Source: Hoeflea sp.
GTDB lineage: Bacteria; Pseudomonadota; Alphaproteobacteria; Rhizobiales; Rhizobiaceae
Length of the DNA: 36,152 nucleotides
Direction: 5' to 3'
NCBI RefSeq assembly: GCF_014359905.1
Contig: NZ_JACIYP010000051.1
Coordinates: 1-36,152, forward strand
Shown: positions 9,098 to 19,257 of the stretch, piece by piece
How positions within the stretch are numbered: the first letter of the stretch is position 1
How the letters are laid out: every line of letters begins with the position of its first letter
The notes under the pieces: generated by a model
Seen by the model: the letters and a program-made list of their open reading frames with translations, nothing else
Databases searched by the model: none
Told to the model about the DNA's origin: nothing
Translations under genes and position numbers: made by a program

Positions 9098-9631
9098 ATG
9101 AGCACGCCATCCTCCGCCGCCTTGCGCGTATTTCTCGTCCGTCACGCCCACGCCGCCTGGGCCATGCCCGGCATGCGCGATTTCGACCGGCCGCTGGACG
9201 ACCGTGGGCGCGAGGAGGCCGAGCGCCTTGCCGCAACCCTGATCGTCAACGGCTTCGAGCCGGATCTCGTGTTCTGCTCCAACGCGCGGCGCTGTGTCGA
9301 GACGCTGGAGGTCCTCAACGCCCGTGGCGGACGCGTGCCCGCGGTCGAGTACAGCGACGCGCTCTATGCCGCCGGACAGGAAGCCTATCTCGGGCTGATT
9401 GCATCGGTGCGCGACGAGTCCGTCCGCTCGATCATGATCGTCGGGCACAATCCGATGATCGAGGACGCGGCGGCCGCGCTGGTGCACAAAGATCCGGCAG
9501 CCTTTCTGCAGGCGCTCGGCGGGGGCTTCCCGACAGCCGGATTGATGATCGCCGATTGCCCGGAGCGGGGTGCAGGCGCCATTAATGGCGGCGCCCGGTT
9601 CGTGGCACTTCTTTCCCCCGTCGACGCCTGA
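9098..9631 (+). CDS. sixA: SixA-type histidine phosphatase
   Basis: The 177-residue protein belongs to the histidine phosphatase superfamily (phosphoglycerate mutase fold). The catalytic LVRHA motif contains Arg15 and the phospho-accepting His16. A second conserved His117 lies in IVGHNP. Compact length, an N-terminal catalytic motif and the CSNARRCVETL segment are typical of SixA, which removes phosphate from phosphohistidine proteins such as HPt domains or the nitrogen phosphotransferase system. Two HPt/kinase proteins (CckA and the orphan HPt) lie in the same window, but no partner can be assigned. The ATG at 9098 starts at the family N-terminus; the ribosome-binding site is weak. Confidence 0.85.
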   Translation: MSTPSSAALRVFLVRHAHAAWAMPGMRDFDRPLDDRGREEAERLAATLIVNGFEPDLVFCSNARRCVETLEVLNARGGRVPAVEYSDALYAAGQEAYLGLIASVRDESVRSIMIVGHNPMIEDAAAALVHKDPAAFLQALGGGFPTAGLMIADCPERGAGAINGGARFVALLSPVDA

Positions 9632-9727
9632 CAGCGACGCCACGCAACGGCGCCGATCCCCGACACTGCGCTTTCAATCGCCGCCGCGCTCTCCTATATC
9701 GGGTCAAGCAACGGAGCAGGCCGAACA

Positions 9728-11200
9728 GTGTCATCATCCATCACTTCCATCACCGATGAGGCGCTGATCGCCTTCGACACGATTGCCGATCGCGCCGGCA
9801 GCCTGATCCAGCCCACCCTGCGCTTGGGCGTCACCGGCCTGTCGCGCGCCGGCAAGACGGTCTTCATCACCGCGCTGGTCCACAATCTCTTGCACGGCGG
9901 CCGCCTGCCGATGTTCGAGGCCGCCCATTCCGGCCGCCTGGCGCGCTCGTTTCTCGAGCCGCAGCCCGACGACGCGGTGCCGCGGTTCCAGTATGAGGAT
10001 CATGCCGCGCGGATGATCGGCGAGCGCATCTGGCCAGACTCCACCCGCGCCATCTCCGAATTGCGGCTGGTCATCGAGTATGAATCGGCCAGCGGTTGGA
10101 ACCGGTTCTTCTCGGGCGGCAGGCTGTGTCTCGACATTGTCGACTATCCCGGCGAATGGCTGCTCGACCTGCCGCTGCTGCGCCAGGATTTCGCACAATT
10201 CTCCTTGAATGCGGCCTCCCTCGCCCGCTCGCCGGTGCGCCACGATCTCGCCGCCCCCTGGCTCGAGAAGGCCAATTCCATCGACCCGCACAAGCAGGCC
10301 GACGAGAGCGACGCGCGCGAGCTGGCGCGGCTGTTCACCGACTATCTCCGCGCCTGCAAGACCGAGGACCGCGCGCTCTCCACCCTGCCGCCCGGCCGGT
10401 TCCTGATGCCCGGCGACCTTGACGGCTCGCCCGCGCTCACCTTCGCGCCGCTGCCCAACCTGCCCGACGGGCCGGCGCCCAAGGGTTCGCTGGCGGCGAT
10501 GATGGCGCGACGCTACGAGAGCTACAAATCGGTCGTGGTCAAACCCTTCTTCCGCGAGCATGTCGCCCGGCTCGACCGCCAGATCGTGCTGATCGACGCC
10601 ATGCAGGCGATGAATGCCGGCCGCGAGGCGGTGATCGACCTCGAACGCGCGCTGTCGGACGTGCTGTCGTGCTTCAGGCCCGGCGGCGGCAACTTCCTCA
10701 CCAACCTTTACTCGCGCCGCATCGACAAGGTGCTGATCGCAGCCACCAAGGCCGATCATCTGCATCATGAAAGCCATGACCGGCTGGAGGCGATCGCCCG
10801 CCGCATTGTCGAGCGGGCCGCGGCCGGCATCGGCTCCTCGGGCGCCAACATCGAAGTGCTGGCCATGGCGGCTGTGCGGGCGACGCGCGAGGCGAGCGTC
10901 CGCCAGGGCGGCGAGGACCTCCCCGTCATCGTCGGCACGCCGCTCGATGGCGAGCGCATCGGCGGCGAACTGTTCGACGGAAACCGCAAAACAGCCATAT
11001 TTCCCGGGGACTTGCCACGAAATCCGGATTCATTCTTCAAGGCCGTTGATTCAGTGTCTCAACCGCTGCTGCCCGAGATCAACGTCGTCCGCTTCCGCCC
11101 GCCCCTGATCGAGGAAAGCGAGAGCGGCGTGAAATTGTCGCTGCCGCATATCCGCCTTGACCGGGCCATGGATTATCTTCTGGGAGACCGGCTCGCATGA
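9728..11200 (+). CDS. ycjX: YcjX-family P-loop protein (DUF463)
   Basis: The 490-residue cytoplasmic nucleotide-binding protein has a Walker A motif at residues 37-44 (GLSRAGKT), a Walker B-like segment near 137 (LDIVDYPGEW) and a TKADHL motif near 340, as in the YcjX family of GTPase-like proteins. The start is GTG at 9728, with GGAG at 9713-9716. The last four bases overlap the next gene (ATGA), as with the ycjX-ycjF pair of enterobacteria. Its biological role is poorly known; in some bacteria the pair is linked to the phage-shock envelope response, but no psp genes are present here. Confidence 0.9.
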   Translation: MSSSITSITDEALIAFDTIADRAGSLIQPTLRLGVTGLSRAGKTVFITALVHNLLHGGRLPMFEAAHSGRLARSFLEPQPDDAVPRFQYEDHAARMIGERIWPDSTRAISELRLVIEYESASGWNRFFSGGRLCLDIVDYPGEWLLDLPLLRQDFAQFSLNAASLARSPVRHDLAAPWLEKANSIDPHKQADESDARELARLFTDYLRACKTEDRALSTLPPGRFLMPGDLDGSPALTFAPLPNLPDGPAPKGSLAAMMARRYESYKSVVVKPFFREHVARLDRQIVLIDAMQAMNAGREAVIDLERALSDVLSCFRPGGGNFLTNLYSRRIDKVLIAATKADHLHHESHDRLEAIARRIVERAAAGIGSSGANIEVLAMAAVRATREASVRQGGEDLPVIVGTPLDGERIGGELFDGNRKTAIFPGDLPRNPDSFFKAVDSVSQPLLPEINVVRFRPPLIEESESGVKLSLPHIRLDRAMDYLLGDRLA

Positions 11201-12312
11201 CCGACAACGATCAGCCACCCCGCAAGCCGCGCGCCTTTTCAGTCGACGATCCCGAAAAGAAGGAGGCTCCGTCCAGGGCCGGCAAGCCGCCCAGGCCGGA
11301 GGAGAAAGTACGAAAGCCTTCGGCCATTCCCGTCGCCACCGTGTCGATGACGACGGAGGAGGACGATCCGTTCCAGCCGCGCGCCGCCGCTCTGGATGCG
11401 CTCACCCCGCCGCCCGCCAGGCCGCGCCGGCGCCGCCTCACCCCCGGCAAGATCCTGACCGCGAGCCTCGGCTTTCTGCTGGCGCTGGCGCTGGGCGTCT
11501 GGACCGACAGCCTCATCCGCGAATTGTTCGACCGCCTGCCTTGGCTCGGCTGGGTCGCCTTGCTAGCAGCCGTCGTCGCCCTTGTGGCGCTCCTGGTCCT
11601 TGCCATCAAGGAATTCATGGGCCTGCGCCGCCTGGCTCAGGTAGCAAGCTTGCGTGAATCCATCGCCGCCAGGGGCAAATCCGCGACCGCCAAGGAGGCC
11701 CGCGCCTTGAGCGCCGAGGTGGTGGCCCTGATCGCCGCCAATCCCTTGAGCGCCAGGGGCCGCAAGAGCCTTGAAGCGCTCGATGACGAGATCATCGACG
11801 GTCCGCATTACCTGGCCTTTACCGAACGCGAACTGATGGCCTCCCTCGACCGCCAGGCCCGCACCTTGACCATCAACGCCGCCAGGCGCGTCTCCGTGGT
11901 CACCGCCGTCAGCCCGCGCGCCTTTGTCGATCTCGCCTATGTCGGCTTCGAGGCGGTGCGGCTGATCCGCGCCATGGCCGAACTTTATGGCGGCCGGCCC
12001 GGCACCATCGGCATGATCCGCCTGTTCCGCGATGTCATCGCCCACCTCGCCGTCACCGGCGCCATTGCCGCCGGCGACAGCCTGATCCAGCAGGTGGTTG
12101 GCCACGGCATTGCCGCCAAGCTCTCCGCCCGGCTCGGCGAAGGCGTCATCAACGGGCTGATGACGGCGCGGATCGGCATTTCCGCCATGGATCTGTGCCG
12201 GCCGATGCCGTTCACGGCGCTCAAGCGCCCGGGCATGGGCGATTTCATGTCCGACCTCACGGTCTTCGCGAGCAAGACCGCCACTGCGGAAAAACCCGAC
12301 GACCGGGTATGA
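11197..12312 (+). CDS. ycjF: YcjF-type inner-membrane protein (DUF697)
   Basis: The 371-residue protein has a charged N-terminal region of about 85 residues. Two transmembrane helices follow (about 88-110 and 118-140), then a C-terminal DUF697 domain with glycine-rich helical segments (AYVGFEAVRLIRAMAELYGGRPG and GHGIAAKLSARLGEG, each typical of the family). Translation is coupled to ycjX through an ATGA overlap. It presumably anchors YcjX at the inner membrane; that is inference from the conserved pairing. The molecular function is unknown. Confidence 0.88.
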   Translation: MTDNDQPPRKPRAFSVDDPEKKEAPSRAGKPPRPEEKVRKPSAIPVATVSMTTEEDDPFQPRAAALDALTPPPARPRRRRLTPGKILTASLGFLLALALGVWTDSLIRELFDRLPWLGWVALLAAVVALVALLVLAIKEFMGLRRLAQVASLRESIAARGKSATAKEARALSAEVVALIAANPLSARGRKSLEALDDEIIDGPHYLAFTERELMASLDRQARTLTINAARRVSVVTAVSPRAFVDLAYVGFEAVRLIRAMAELYGGRPGTIGMIRLFRDVIAHLAVTGAIAAGDSLIQQVVGHGIAAKLSARLGEGVINGLMTARIGISAMDLCRPMPFTALKRPGMGDFMSDLTVFASKTATAEKPDDRV

Positions 12313-12355
12313 ATGTTGCCGGAAATGTGGATAAGTCGTTTACGATTACGGTCCA

Positions 12356-12363
12356 TTAACCAT
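12356..12363 (+). promoter_or_regulatory. CtrA-like half site TTAACCAT
   Basis: The octamer TTAACCAT, the CtrA-box half site reported for many alphaproteobacteria, lies 47 bases upstream of the secreted-protein start. A full TTAA-N7-TTAA box is not present, so functional binding is uncertain. Confidence 0.3.
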
Positions 12364-12409
12364 TCTCGGTCAATTTTGGGCCTCGTTTCCAGCCGCAACA
12401 GGTGTGACC

Positions 12410-12949
12410 ATGCCTTCCAAGTTTCGCATCCTTACCCTCACCCTTGCGGCAGCCGCCCTGCTTTCAGCCCAGCCGGCGCTTTCGCGCGACAAGGACGCGG
12501 TGTTCTTTGAATCGGTCGCAGGCGCCTGGAAAGGTCCGGGCGAGATCGTCGCAGGAAAGTACAAGGGCACCAAATTCGTCTGCAATCTCGCCGGCGGCGA
12601 GCACGAGGGCAAGGCCACCGGCATCACGCTGGACGGCACCTGCCGCGTCGGCGTGTTCAACCAGAAAATGTCCGCCGTGATCACCCGCAAGGGCAAGACC
12701 TATACCGGCAAGTTCCTCGACGGCTCCGCCGGCGAAGGCCTCGACATCGTCTCGGGCAAGGTCTCGGGCGACCGCGCCGTGATGGGCATCAACCGCAAGA
12801 CGTTGAACGGCGCGATGATCGCCCGGCTCAACGATTCCGAAACGATGAACGTGACGATTTCGGTCAAGGTCGGCGAAGAAATGGTGCCGGTCATCGGCAT
12901 GACGCTGAAGCGCGGCGCCCAGAAAATCGCCACCGGCGCCATTCGCTGA
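12410..12949 (+). CDS. Small secreted protein of unknown function
   Basis: The 179-residue protein has a clear Sec signal peptide (basic MPSKFR start, hydrophobic TLTLAAAALL, likely cleavage after QPALS near residue 25). The mature part is rich in Gly, Lys and beta-prone alternating segments (KGPGEIVAGKYKGTKF, GKTYTGKFLDGSAG), suggesting a periplasmic beta-barrel or lipocalin-like fold. Cys residues at about 60 and 82 could form a disulfide. I do not recognise a named family. The ATG at 12410 is preferred over a GTG two codons upstream, because the signal peptide starts cleanly there. It stands alone between ycjF and the arginase-family gene. Confidence 0.75.
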   Translation: MPSKFRILTLTLAAAALLSAQPALSRDKDAVFFESVAGAWKGPGEIVAGKYKGTKFVCNLAGGEHEGKATGITLDGTCRVGVFNQKMSAVITRKGKTYTGKFLDGSAGEGLDIVSGKVSGDRAVMGINRKTLNGAMIARLNDSETMNVTISVKVGEEMVPVIGMTLKRGAQKIATGAIR

Positions 12950-13002
12950 TTGCGGATTGACCGGGACGAAGCCCGGTCGCCCTCCTCTCGGGACAATCGG
13001 CC

Positions 13003-13914
13003 ATGACGAGACAACCGGGGTTTCTGGGGCTTCCCGACAGGCTCCCGGACGCAAGCCAGCCCCGCATCGTCGTGTTCGGCGCACCCCATGGCACTGCCTA
13101 TCCGCACGAGGAAAGCAGCGGCTGCGTTGCCGCCGCCCGCGAAATCCGGGCCGCGAGCCAGGACGATGCCGATCTTGTCGACAACTGGGATTTCGATCTT
13201 GATGGCCCCGTGTTCGCCGACCGGCCCATGTGTTGCGTTGATATCGGGGATCTCCCCACAAGCCCGGGCGACAGCGCCCGCAACCGGGCGCTGATCGAAT
13301 CAAGCACACGCTCGGTCCTCGCCGCAGCAGCCGTCCCGGTGATGATCGGCGGCGACGATTCCGTCCCCATTCCCTTTTTTGCCGGTTTTTCAGAAGCCGG
13401 GCCAATCTGGATCCTGCAGATCGACGCCCACATGGACTGGCGCGACGAGCGTCACGGCGAACGCTTCGGGTATTCCAGCCCGATGCGTCGCGCCAGCGAG
13501 ATGGCTCACGTCGCAGGCATCGTGCAGGTCGGCATGCGCGCGGTCGGCAGCGCCGCAGCCGCGGAACTGGACGCGGCGCGCCATTACGGCGCAACCATCG
13601 TCACGGCCCGGCAGATGCATGCGCGCGGTGCCGAGGCCGCAATCGAAGCCATTCCCGAGGGTGCGAGGGTGGTCGTCACGCTCGATTGCGACGGCCTTGA
13701 TCCGAGCGTCATGCCAGGCGTGGCGGCCCGCACTCCCGGAGGGCTGAGCTACATGCAGGTGATCGACCTGATCGAAGCGGTCAGCCGGCGCGGGCGGATC
13801 GCCGGATTTGATCTTGTCGAACTCGACACGCCGTCCGACATCGCCGGCCTGTCGGCGCTGACGGCGTCGCGCATTCTGGTCAATGTCATCGGCAGGATCG
13901 TCCGGCAGCCCTGA
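13003..13914 (+). CDS. Arginase/agmatinase-family ureohydrolase with altered metal site
   Basis: The 303-residue protein has the arginase/agmatinase/formiminoglutamase fold signatures. DAHMDW (Asp141, His143, Asp145) and TLDCDGLDPSVMPG (Asp228, Asp230) supply five of the six usual manganese ligands. The first ligand motif, normally GGDHS, is GGDDS here, with Asp119 in place of histidine. The C-terminal FDLVELDTPSD is near the family's E-x-x-P-x-x-D block but not identical. It may hydrolyse agmatine or a related guanidino compound; the substrate cannot be read from sequence. The ATG at 13003 is the likely start; an in-frame alternative was not better supported. It converges on folK with a six-base gap. 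Confidence 0.85.
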   Translation: MTRQPGFLGLPDRLPDASQPRIVVFGAPHGTAYPHEESSGCVAAAREIRAASQDDADLVDNWDFDLDGPVFADRPMCCVDIGDLPTSPGDSARNRALIESSTRSVLAAAAVPVMIGGDDSVPIPFFAGFSEAGPIWILQIDAHMDWRDERHGERFGYSSPMRRASEMAHVAGIVQVGMRAVGSAAAAELDAARHYGATIVTARQMHARGAEAAIEAIPEGARVVVTLDCDGLDPSVMPGVAARTPGGLSYMQVIDLIEAVSRRGRIAGFDLVELDTPSDIAGLSALTASRILVNVIGRIVRQP

Positions 13915-13920
13915 GCCGGG

Positions 13921-14442
13921 CTACGCCTCGCCCTGCCACCAGTCGCCGTCCGTGCTGAGCGACTCGATCCCTTCCGAATCCACTTCGCTAGACCAGTCGG
14001 CCACGCTCTGCAGATTGACCACGGCCCTGGGCGCGATATCGGCCAGCGGCACCATCACGAAGGCGCGCTCGGTCATGCGCGGGTGCGGAACGGTGAGGTC
14101 GGCATGGTCGGAGAGGAAATCGCCATGCAGCAGCACGTCGAGGTCGATGGTGCGCGGCCCCCAGCGGTCGGTGCGCACCCGGTCGAGCTGCAATTCGATG
14201 TCGAGGCAGACCTTCAGCAGCTCATGCGGATCGAGCCGTGTCTCGACCAGCGCGCAGGCGTTGAGGAACCAGTCCTGGTCGGTATTGCCCCAGGGCGGCG
14301 TGCGGTAGAGCCGCGACACGGTGCGCAGGCTGATATCCTCATGGGCGTCGAGCAGCTTCAGCGCCCGCGCCATGGTCTGGCGCGGATTGCCGATATTGCC
14401 GCCCAGCCCGATGGCGGCGATGACGGATTTGGCTTCAGGCAC
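13921..14442 (-). CDS. folK: 2-amino-4-hydroxy-6-hydroxymethyldihydropteridine pyrophosphokinase
   Basis: The 173-residue enzyme transfers pyrophosphate from ATP to 6-hydroxymethyl-7,8-dihydropterin in folate synthesis. HPPK hallmarks are present: GLGGNIGNP near the N-terminus, RLYRTPPWG, the DRVRTDRWGPRTIDLDVLLHG block (ATP and metal binding) and VPHPRMTERAFVMVPLADI. It is the last gene of the folP-folB-folK operon; its first eight bases overlap the end of folB. The C-terminus carries about 20 acidic residues beyond the core. Confidence 0.97.
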   Translation of the reverse strand: MPEAKSVIAAIGLGGNIGNPRQTMARALKLLDAHEDISLRTVSRLYRTPPWGNTDQDWFLNACALVETRLDPHELLKVCLDIELQLDRVRTDRWGPRTIDLDVLLHGDFLSDHADLTVPHPRMTERAFVMVPLADIAPRAVVNLQSVADWSSEVDSEGIESLSTDGDWWQGEA

Positions 14443-14803
14443 GATGCTCGACCGTCACTTCGACATGATCGAGAATGCCCGGCACTGCGGCACTCGGCTT
14501 GCGCAGGGTGATCCGGGCCATGCGGATCTGCGGAAATTCCCGGGTCAGCGCCTTGGCGATATCGAGGGCCAGCGCCTCGATCAGGTAGCGCCGCTTGCCG
14601 GTGACGATGTCCTCGATCACCTTGAAGGCGACGCCGTAATGCACCGTGCCGTCGATGGAATCGGTTTGCAGCGCATCGCCCGGATCGACTTCGAGCTCGG
14701 CGTCGACAAAGAAGCGCTGGCCGAGGAATTCCTCCTCGTCATGAACGCCGTGGCGGGCGAAAAACGCGCAATTGACGAGACGGATGATGTAGCTGTCAGC
14801 CAT
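14435..14803 (-). CDS. folB: Dihydroneopterin aldolase
   Basis: The 122-residue enzyme converts 7,8-dihydroneopterin to 6-hydroxymethyl-dihydropterin and glycolaldehyde. The FFARHGVHDEEEFLGQRFFV segment is the family's substrate-binding signature, and YLIEALALDIAKAL with the later ITLRKPSAAVPG contains the conserved glutamate and lysine regions. The ATG at 14803 (MADSYI) gives the usual length; the frame is open further upstream but only as an overlap with folP. It overlaps folP by eight bases and folK by eight bases, which indicates translational coupling. Confidence 0.96.
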   Translation of the reverse strand: MADSYIIRLVNCAFFARHGVHDEEEFLGQRFFVDAELEVDPGDALQTDSIDGTVHYGVAFKVIEDIVTGKRRYLIEALALDIAKALTREFPQIRMARITLRKPSAAVPGILDHVEVTVEHRA

Positions 14804-15674
14804 GGCCGCGGTCCTGTTCGCGGCTGCTTTGAACCATCGCGTCGGCAACCGCAAGCCCGTCGATGTTGAAAGCGACATTGTGAACCCGGAACATCGCCGC
14901 ACCCGCGAGCCGCAGCGCCACGCTGGTGGCAACCGTGCCAACATCGCGGTCCGGCGCCTCGCGTCCGGTCAGCCCGCCGATGAAGCGCTTGCGCGAGGTT
15001 CCGGCCAGCAGCGGCAGCGCGAGTTCATGCAGTTCGGCAAACCGCGCCATCAGTTCGAGGTTGTCGCGCGCATCCTTGGCAAAGCCGAAGCCCGGATCGA
15101 GCAGGATCCGGTCGTCGCCGATCCCGGCCTTGCGGGCGATCGCGAGCGAGGCCTTGAACCAGAAGACCTGGTCCGCAATCAGATCGGGCAGGCATTGCCT
15201 GTCGCGGCCGGTGTGCATGATGGCGACTGCCGCGCCCGCGTCGCTCGCCACCCGCGCGATCTCCGGCTCGCGCTGCAGGCCCCAGACATCATTGATGAGG
15301 TGTGCGCCGGCGGCGAGCGCCAGCCGCGCCGTCTCCGCCCGCCATGTATCGACCGAGATCAGAATTCCCTCGCGGACGCCGAGCGCCTCGATCACCGGCA
15401 TGATCCGCCGCTGCTCCTCGAGCGCGTCGACCGGATCCGCGCCCGGCCGGGTCGATTCGCCGCCGATGTCGATGATCGCGGCGCCGGCCTCCGCCATCGC
15501 CAGCGCAGCGGCGACGGCAGCATCCGCGTCAGCCGAAAGGCCGCCATCGGAAAACGAATCGGGCGTCACGTTGAGAATGCCCATCACCTGCGATTTCGGC
15601 CCCAGCTCCAGCCGCGCATCGCGGCCAAGCCTGAATGTTCTCGGGTCAAAGACGCTGTCGGGGGGGGATTGCAT
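14796..15674 (-). CDS. folP: Dihydropteroate synthase
   Basis: The 292-residue TIM-barrel enzyme condenses 6-hydroxymethyl-dihydropterin pyrophosphate with p-aminobenzoate; it is the sulfonamide target. All signature loops are present: MGILNVTPDSFSDGG, DIGGESTRPGA, ISVDTWRAETA, LINDVWG, LLDPGFGFAKDARDNLELM and LAGTSRKRFIGGL. It is the first gene of the minus-strand folate operon. The ATG at 15674 lies about 160 bases from the divergent DUF922 gene, so its promoter must lie in that gap; no clear boxes were seen. Confidence 0.97.
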   Translation of the reverse strand: MQSPPDSVFDPRTFRLGRDARLELGPKSQVMGILNVTPDSFSDGGLSADADAAVAAALAMAEAGAAIIDIGGESTRPGADPVDALEEQRRIMPVIEALGVREGILISVDTWRAETARLALAAGAHLINDVWGLQREPEIARVASDAGAAVAIMHTGRDRQCLPDLIADQVFWFKASLAIARKAGIGDDRILLDPGFGFAKDARDNLELMARFAELHELALPLLAGTSRKRFIGGLTGREAPDRDVGTVATSVALRLAGAAMFRVHNVAFNIDGLAVADAMVQSSREQDRGHG

Positions 15675-15836
15675 GAGTCGCGTTCCGGATGCCTGAGGAG
15701 AACTTTTGCCTGCCGCACAAATCCCGCCTTGAATCGAACCATATTTCAGGATTTATGCAGTTGGTTCCGGCTTCCTGTTGCATGAGCAAGCTCCATGACG
15801 CAAGTTCCCGGTCATCGTTTGCAGCCGGAGTCCCTT

Positions 15837-16532
15837 ATGCGCGCCCTTCGCCCCGCCGTCACGGCGCTGTTGCTGTGCCTGGCGCCCTCTCCCGGCGCAG
15901 CCGATCCACTGATCACCAAGACCTACGCCTATTTCAGCGTCAGCGGGAGCACCGGGGCGGAACTGGAGCGGGAATTGTCCAGCCTCGGCCCCATGCTGTC
16001 CGACACCGGCACGCGCCATGCCGGCGCCACCAGGATCAAGCTCGGCGGATCGGTTGAATACGAGAAAACCGTCAGCAGCAACTGCCCCGATTGCAAGGAA
16101 CCGCAAGCCTCCGGAGGCTCGCTGCCCGATCTTCTTGGCCTGGGGCCAAGAAGATCTGGATGCCGCGTCCTCGACGCCAAGGTCACGCTCGAGACCCAGT
16201 TGACCCTGCCGCGCTGGAGGGACCGCAAGAAGGCCAGCCGCGAAATGGTGCTGATCTGGGACGTCCTGTCCGCTGACATCAAGCGTCACGAGGAACGCCA
16301 CGCGGAAATGGCCCGCCAATATGCCCGCAAGCTGGAAAAGGCGCTTGAGGATCTCCGGCCCGAAAGGACCTGCGAGACATTGCAGACCCGCGTCGACGCC
16401 GTCACCAAGAAGATCGTCGACAAGCATGCAGCCGACCAGGTCAGGTTTGACCGCGCCGAGGCGGCAAGTTTCGAGCGGCGCATGACAAGAATGCTCGGAT
16501 TCGCGGTCGAAAAAGAGCGGCGTGGACGCTGA
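15837..16532 (+). CDS. DUF922-type secreted protein with HEERH motif
   Basis: The 231-residue exported protein has a signal peptide (MRALRPAVTALLLCLAPSPGAA). The beginning of the mature domain (YAYFSVSGSTGAELEREL) and the HEERH motif at 151-155, inside a helix IKRHEERHAEMARQYARKLE, match the DUF922 family, suspected zinc proteases of the periplasm. HEERH keeps the HExxH metal-site pattern. Two cysteines (83 and 86, CPDC) and others may form disulfides. Residues about 92-110 look like a low-complexity insertion and are encoded over a perfect palindrome (16128-16156). The ATG at 15837 has GGAG seven bases upstream; the frame extends to 15795 without a better start. Confidence 0.8.
   Translation: MRALRPAVTALLLCLAPSPGAADPLITKTYAYFSVSGSTGAELERELSSLGPMLSDTGTRHAGATRIKLGGSVEYEKTVSSNCPDCKEPQASGGSLPDLLGLGPRRSGCRVLDAKVTLETQLTLPRWRDRKKASREMVLIWDVLSADIKRHEERHAEMARQYARKLEKALEDLRPERTCETLQTRVDAVTKKIVDKHAADQVRFDRAEAASFERRMTRMLGFAVEKERRGR
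16128..16156. repeat. Perfect 13-base inverted repeat inside the DUF922 gene
   Basis: GATCTTCTTGGCC and GGCCAAGAAGATC flank a three-base spacer within the coding region. It could form a strong RNA hairpin or be the target or remnant of a small insertion. It coincides with a protein stretch that looks unlike the rest of the family core. Confidence 0.7.
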
Positions 16533-16932
16533 CCCTGTCGGCCATCATCGCTGAATGCGGCGCATCGCGCGCCATCTCCGGTCCGAAAAGCTGTATTGTT
16601 CCAGCATTCTGCCCGGCTTTCCCGGGTTCGGACTCATGCGCGACACAGCGTCAAACACGCATGCCAAAGTAATTCCGGCGCTTTTACCGTGGCGGTAGGC
16701 GACCCCGAATTCCCACCGGGTATTCTTCGCAATATTCGGGACCTCTACATTAGGTATTCTGGCCATCAAGGGACACACTTTATTGAACTGATTCGGAATT
16801 CCCGGCGCATGGAAGCCGCTTGATGCTCCTCCCTCATCGAGTTTGATACCTGTTGCGCCCATTTGGCCTCGCTTTCCCTTGCGGAAACGCGAGGCCTTTT
16901 TTTGGCATGGCGCAGAAGAGGCGGCCGTTGAC
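16533..16932. other. Gene-free interval ending in a plus-strand terminator
   Basis: This 400-base stretch lies between the DUF922 gene and the ferredoxin reductase gene. Base composition is less GC-rich than in neighbouring genes, and the short frames on either strand have no recognisable features. The strong plus-strand terminator at 16865-16903 implies plus-strand transcription through it, either read-through from the DUF922 gene or an unannotated RNA. Confidence 0.6.
16865..16903 (+). terminator. Strong Rho-independent terminator, plus strand
   Basis: GGCCTCGCTTTCC (16865-16877) pairs with GGAAACGCGAGGCC (16883-16896; one bulged base) around a five-base loop and is followed by seven T (16897-16903). 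The T run makes it a plus-strand terminator; on the minus strand the hairpin is followed by AAATGGG and would be weak. Confidence 0.88.
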
Positions 16933-18875
<1,943 letters not shown>

Positions 18876-19257
18876 GGCGGATATCCTTTATTGACTGGTT
18901 GATTGGCGAGTGTGGGGGCGACAGCCTCTAGATCGGGTAAACGTCAGTCCTGTCTCAGGCGAAAAATCTGCCGGGATGGTTAACGGTCGGTAAATGTGGC
19001 GTTTCATTGGCATTTGCGCCTTTTTTTGACACAGAGCATCGGTAAATAGCGGTGGACGCTGGACTCATAACGCCGCTTTCAATTGTTAATTTGTGCCGTG
19101 TGTGTCACTTATTTGGAAGTTTAAGGGTCCGGAACCGGGGCACGACGATCATTTTGCCGATTCGCGGCAGGGCGTCGGTCACGAATTTTGGCTGTGCGGC
19201 AGTGGCGGGTCGCACGACCAATCCCTCTATTGAGTTGAGTAACGAGGCTTGAGTGGC
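18876..19257. other. Divergent intergenic region between the HPt gene and gpr
   Basis: These 382 bases are richer in A+T than the flanking genes and must contain promoters for both divergent genes. They hold a CtrA-like half site (18976-18983) and a seven-base T tract (about 19021-19027) followed by TTGACA-like sequence. No properly spaced -10 box was found. No coding frame is credible. Confidence 0.6.
18976..18983 (-). promoter_or_regulatory. CtrA-like half site TTAACCAT
   Basis: The minus strand reads TTAACCAT, about 100 bases upstream of the HPt gene and 275 bases upstream of gpr. It is only a half site; a TTAA-N7-TTAA box is not present. Confidence 0.3.

Noticed and set aside
16545..16862. 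105-codon minus-strand frame in the gene-free interval
   Set aside because: The composition is partly protein-like, but no start signal was found and its beginning abuts the plus-strand terminator. An RNA on the plus strand explains the region better.
18995..19028. Possible terminator before gpr (T tract after GGCG...CGCC)
   Set aside because: The stem is only four base pairs, and no plus-strand gene lies upstream to be terminated.
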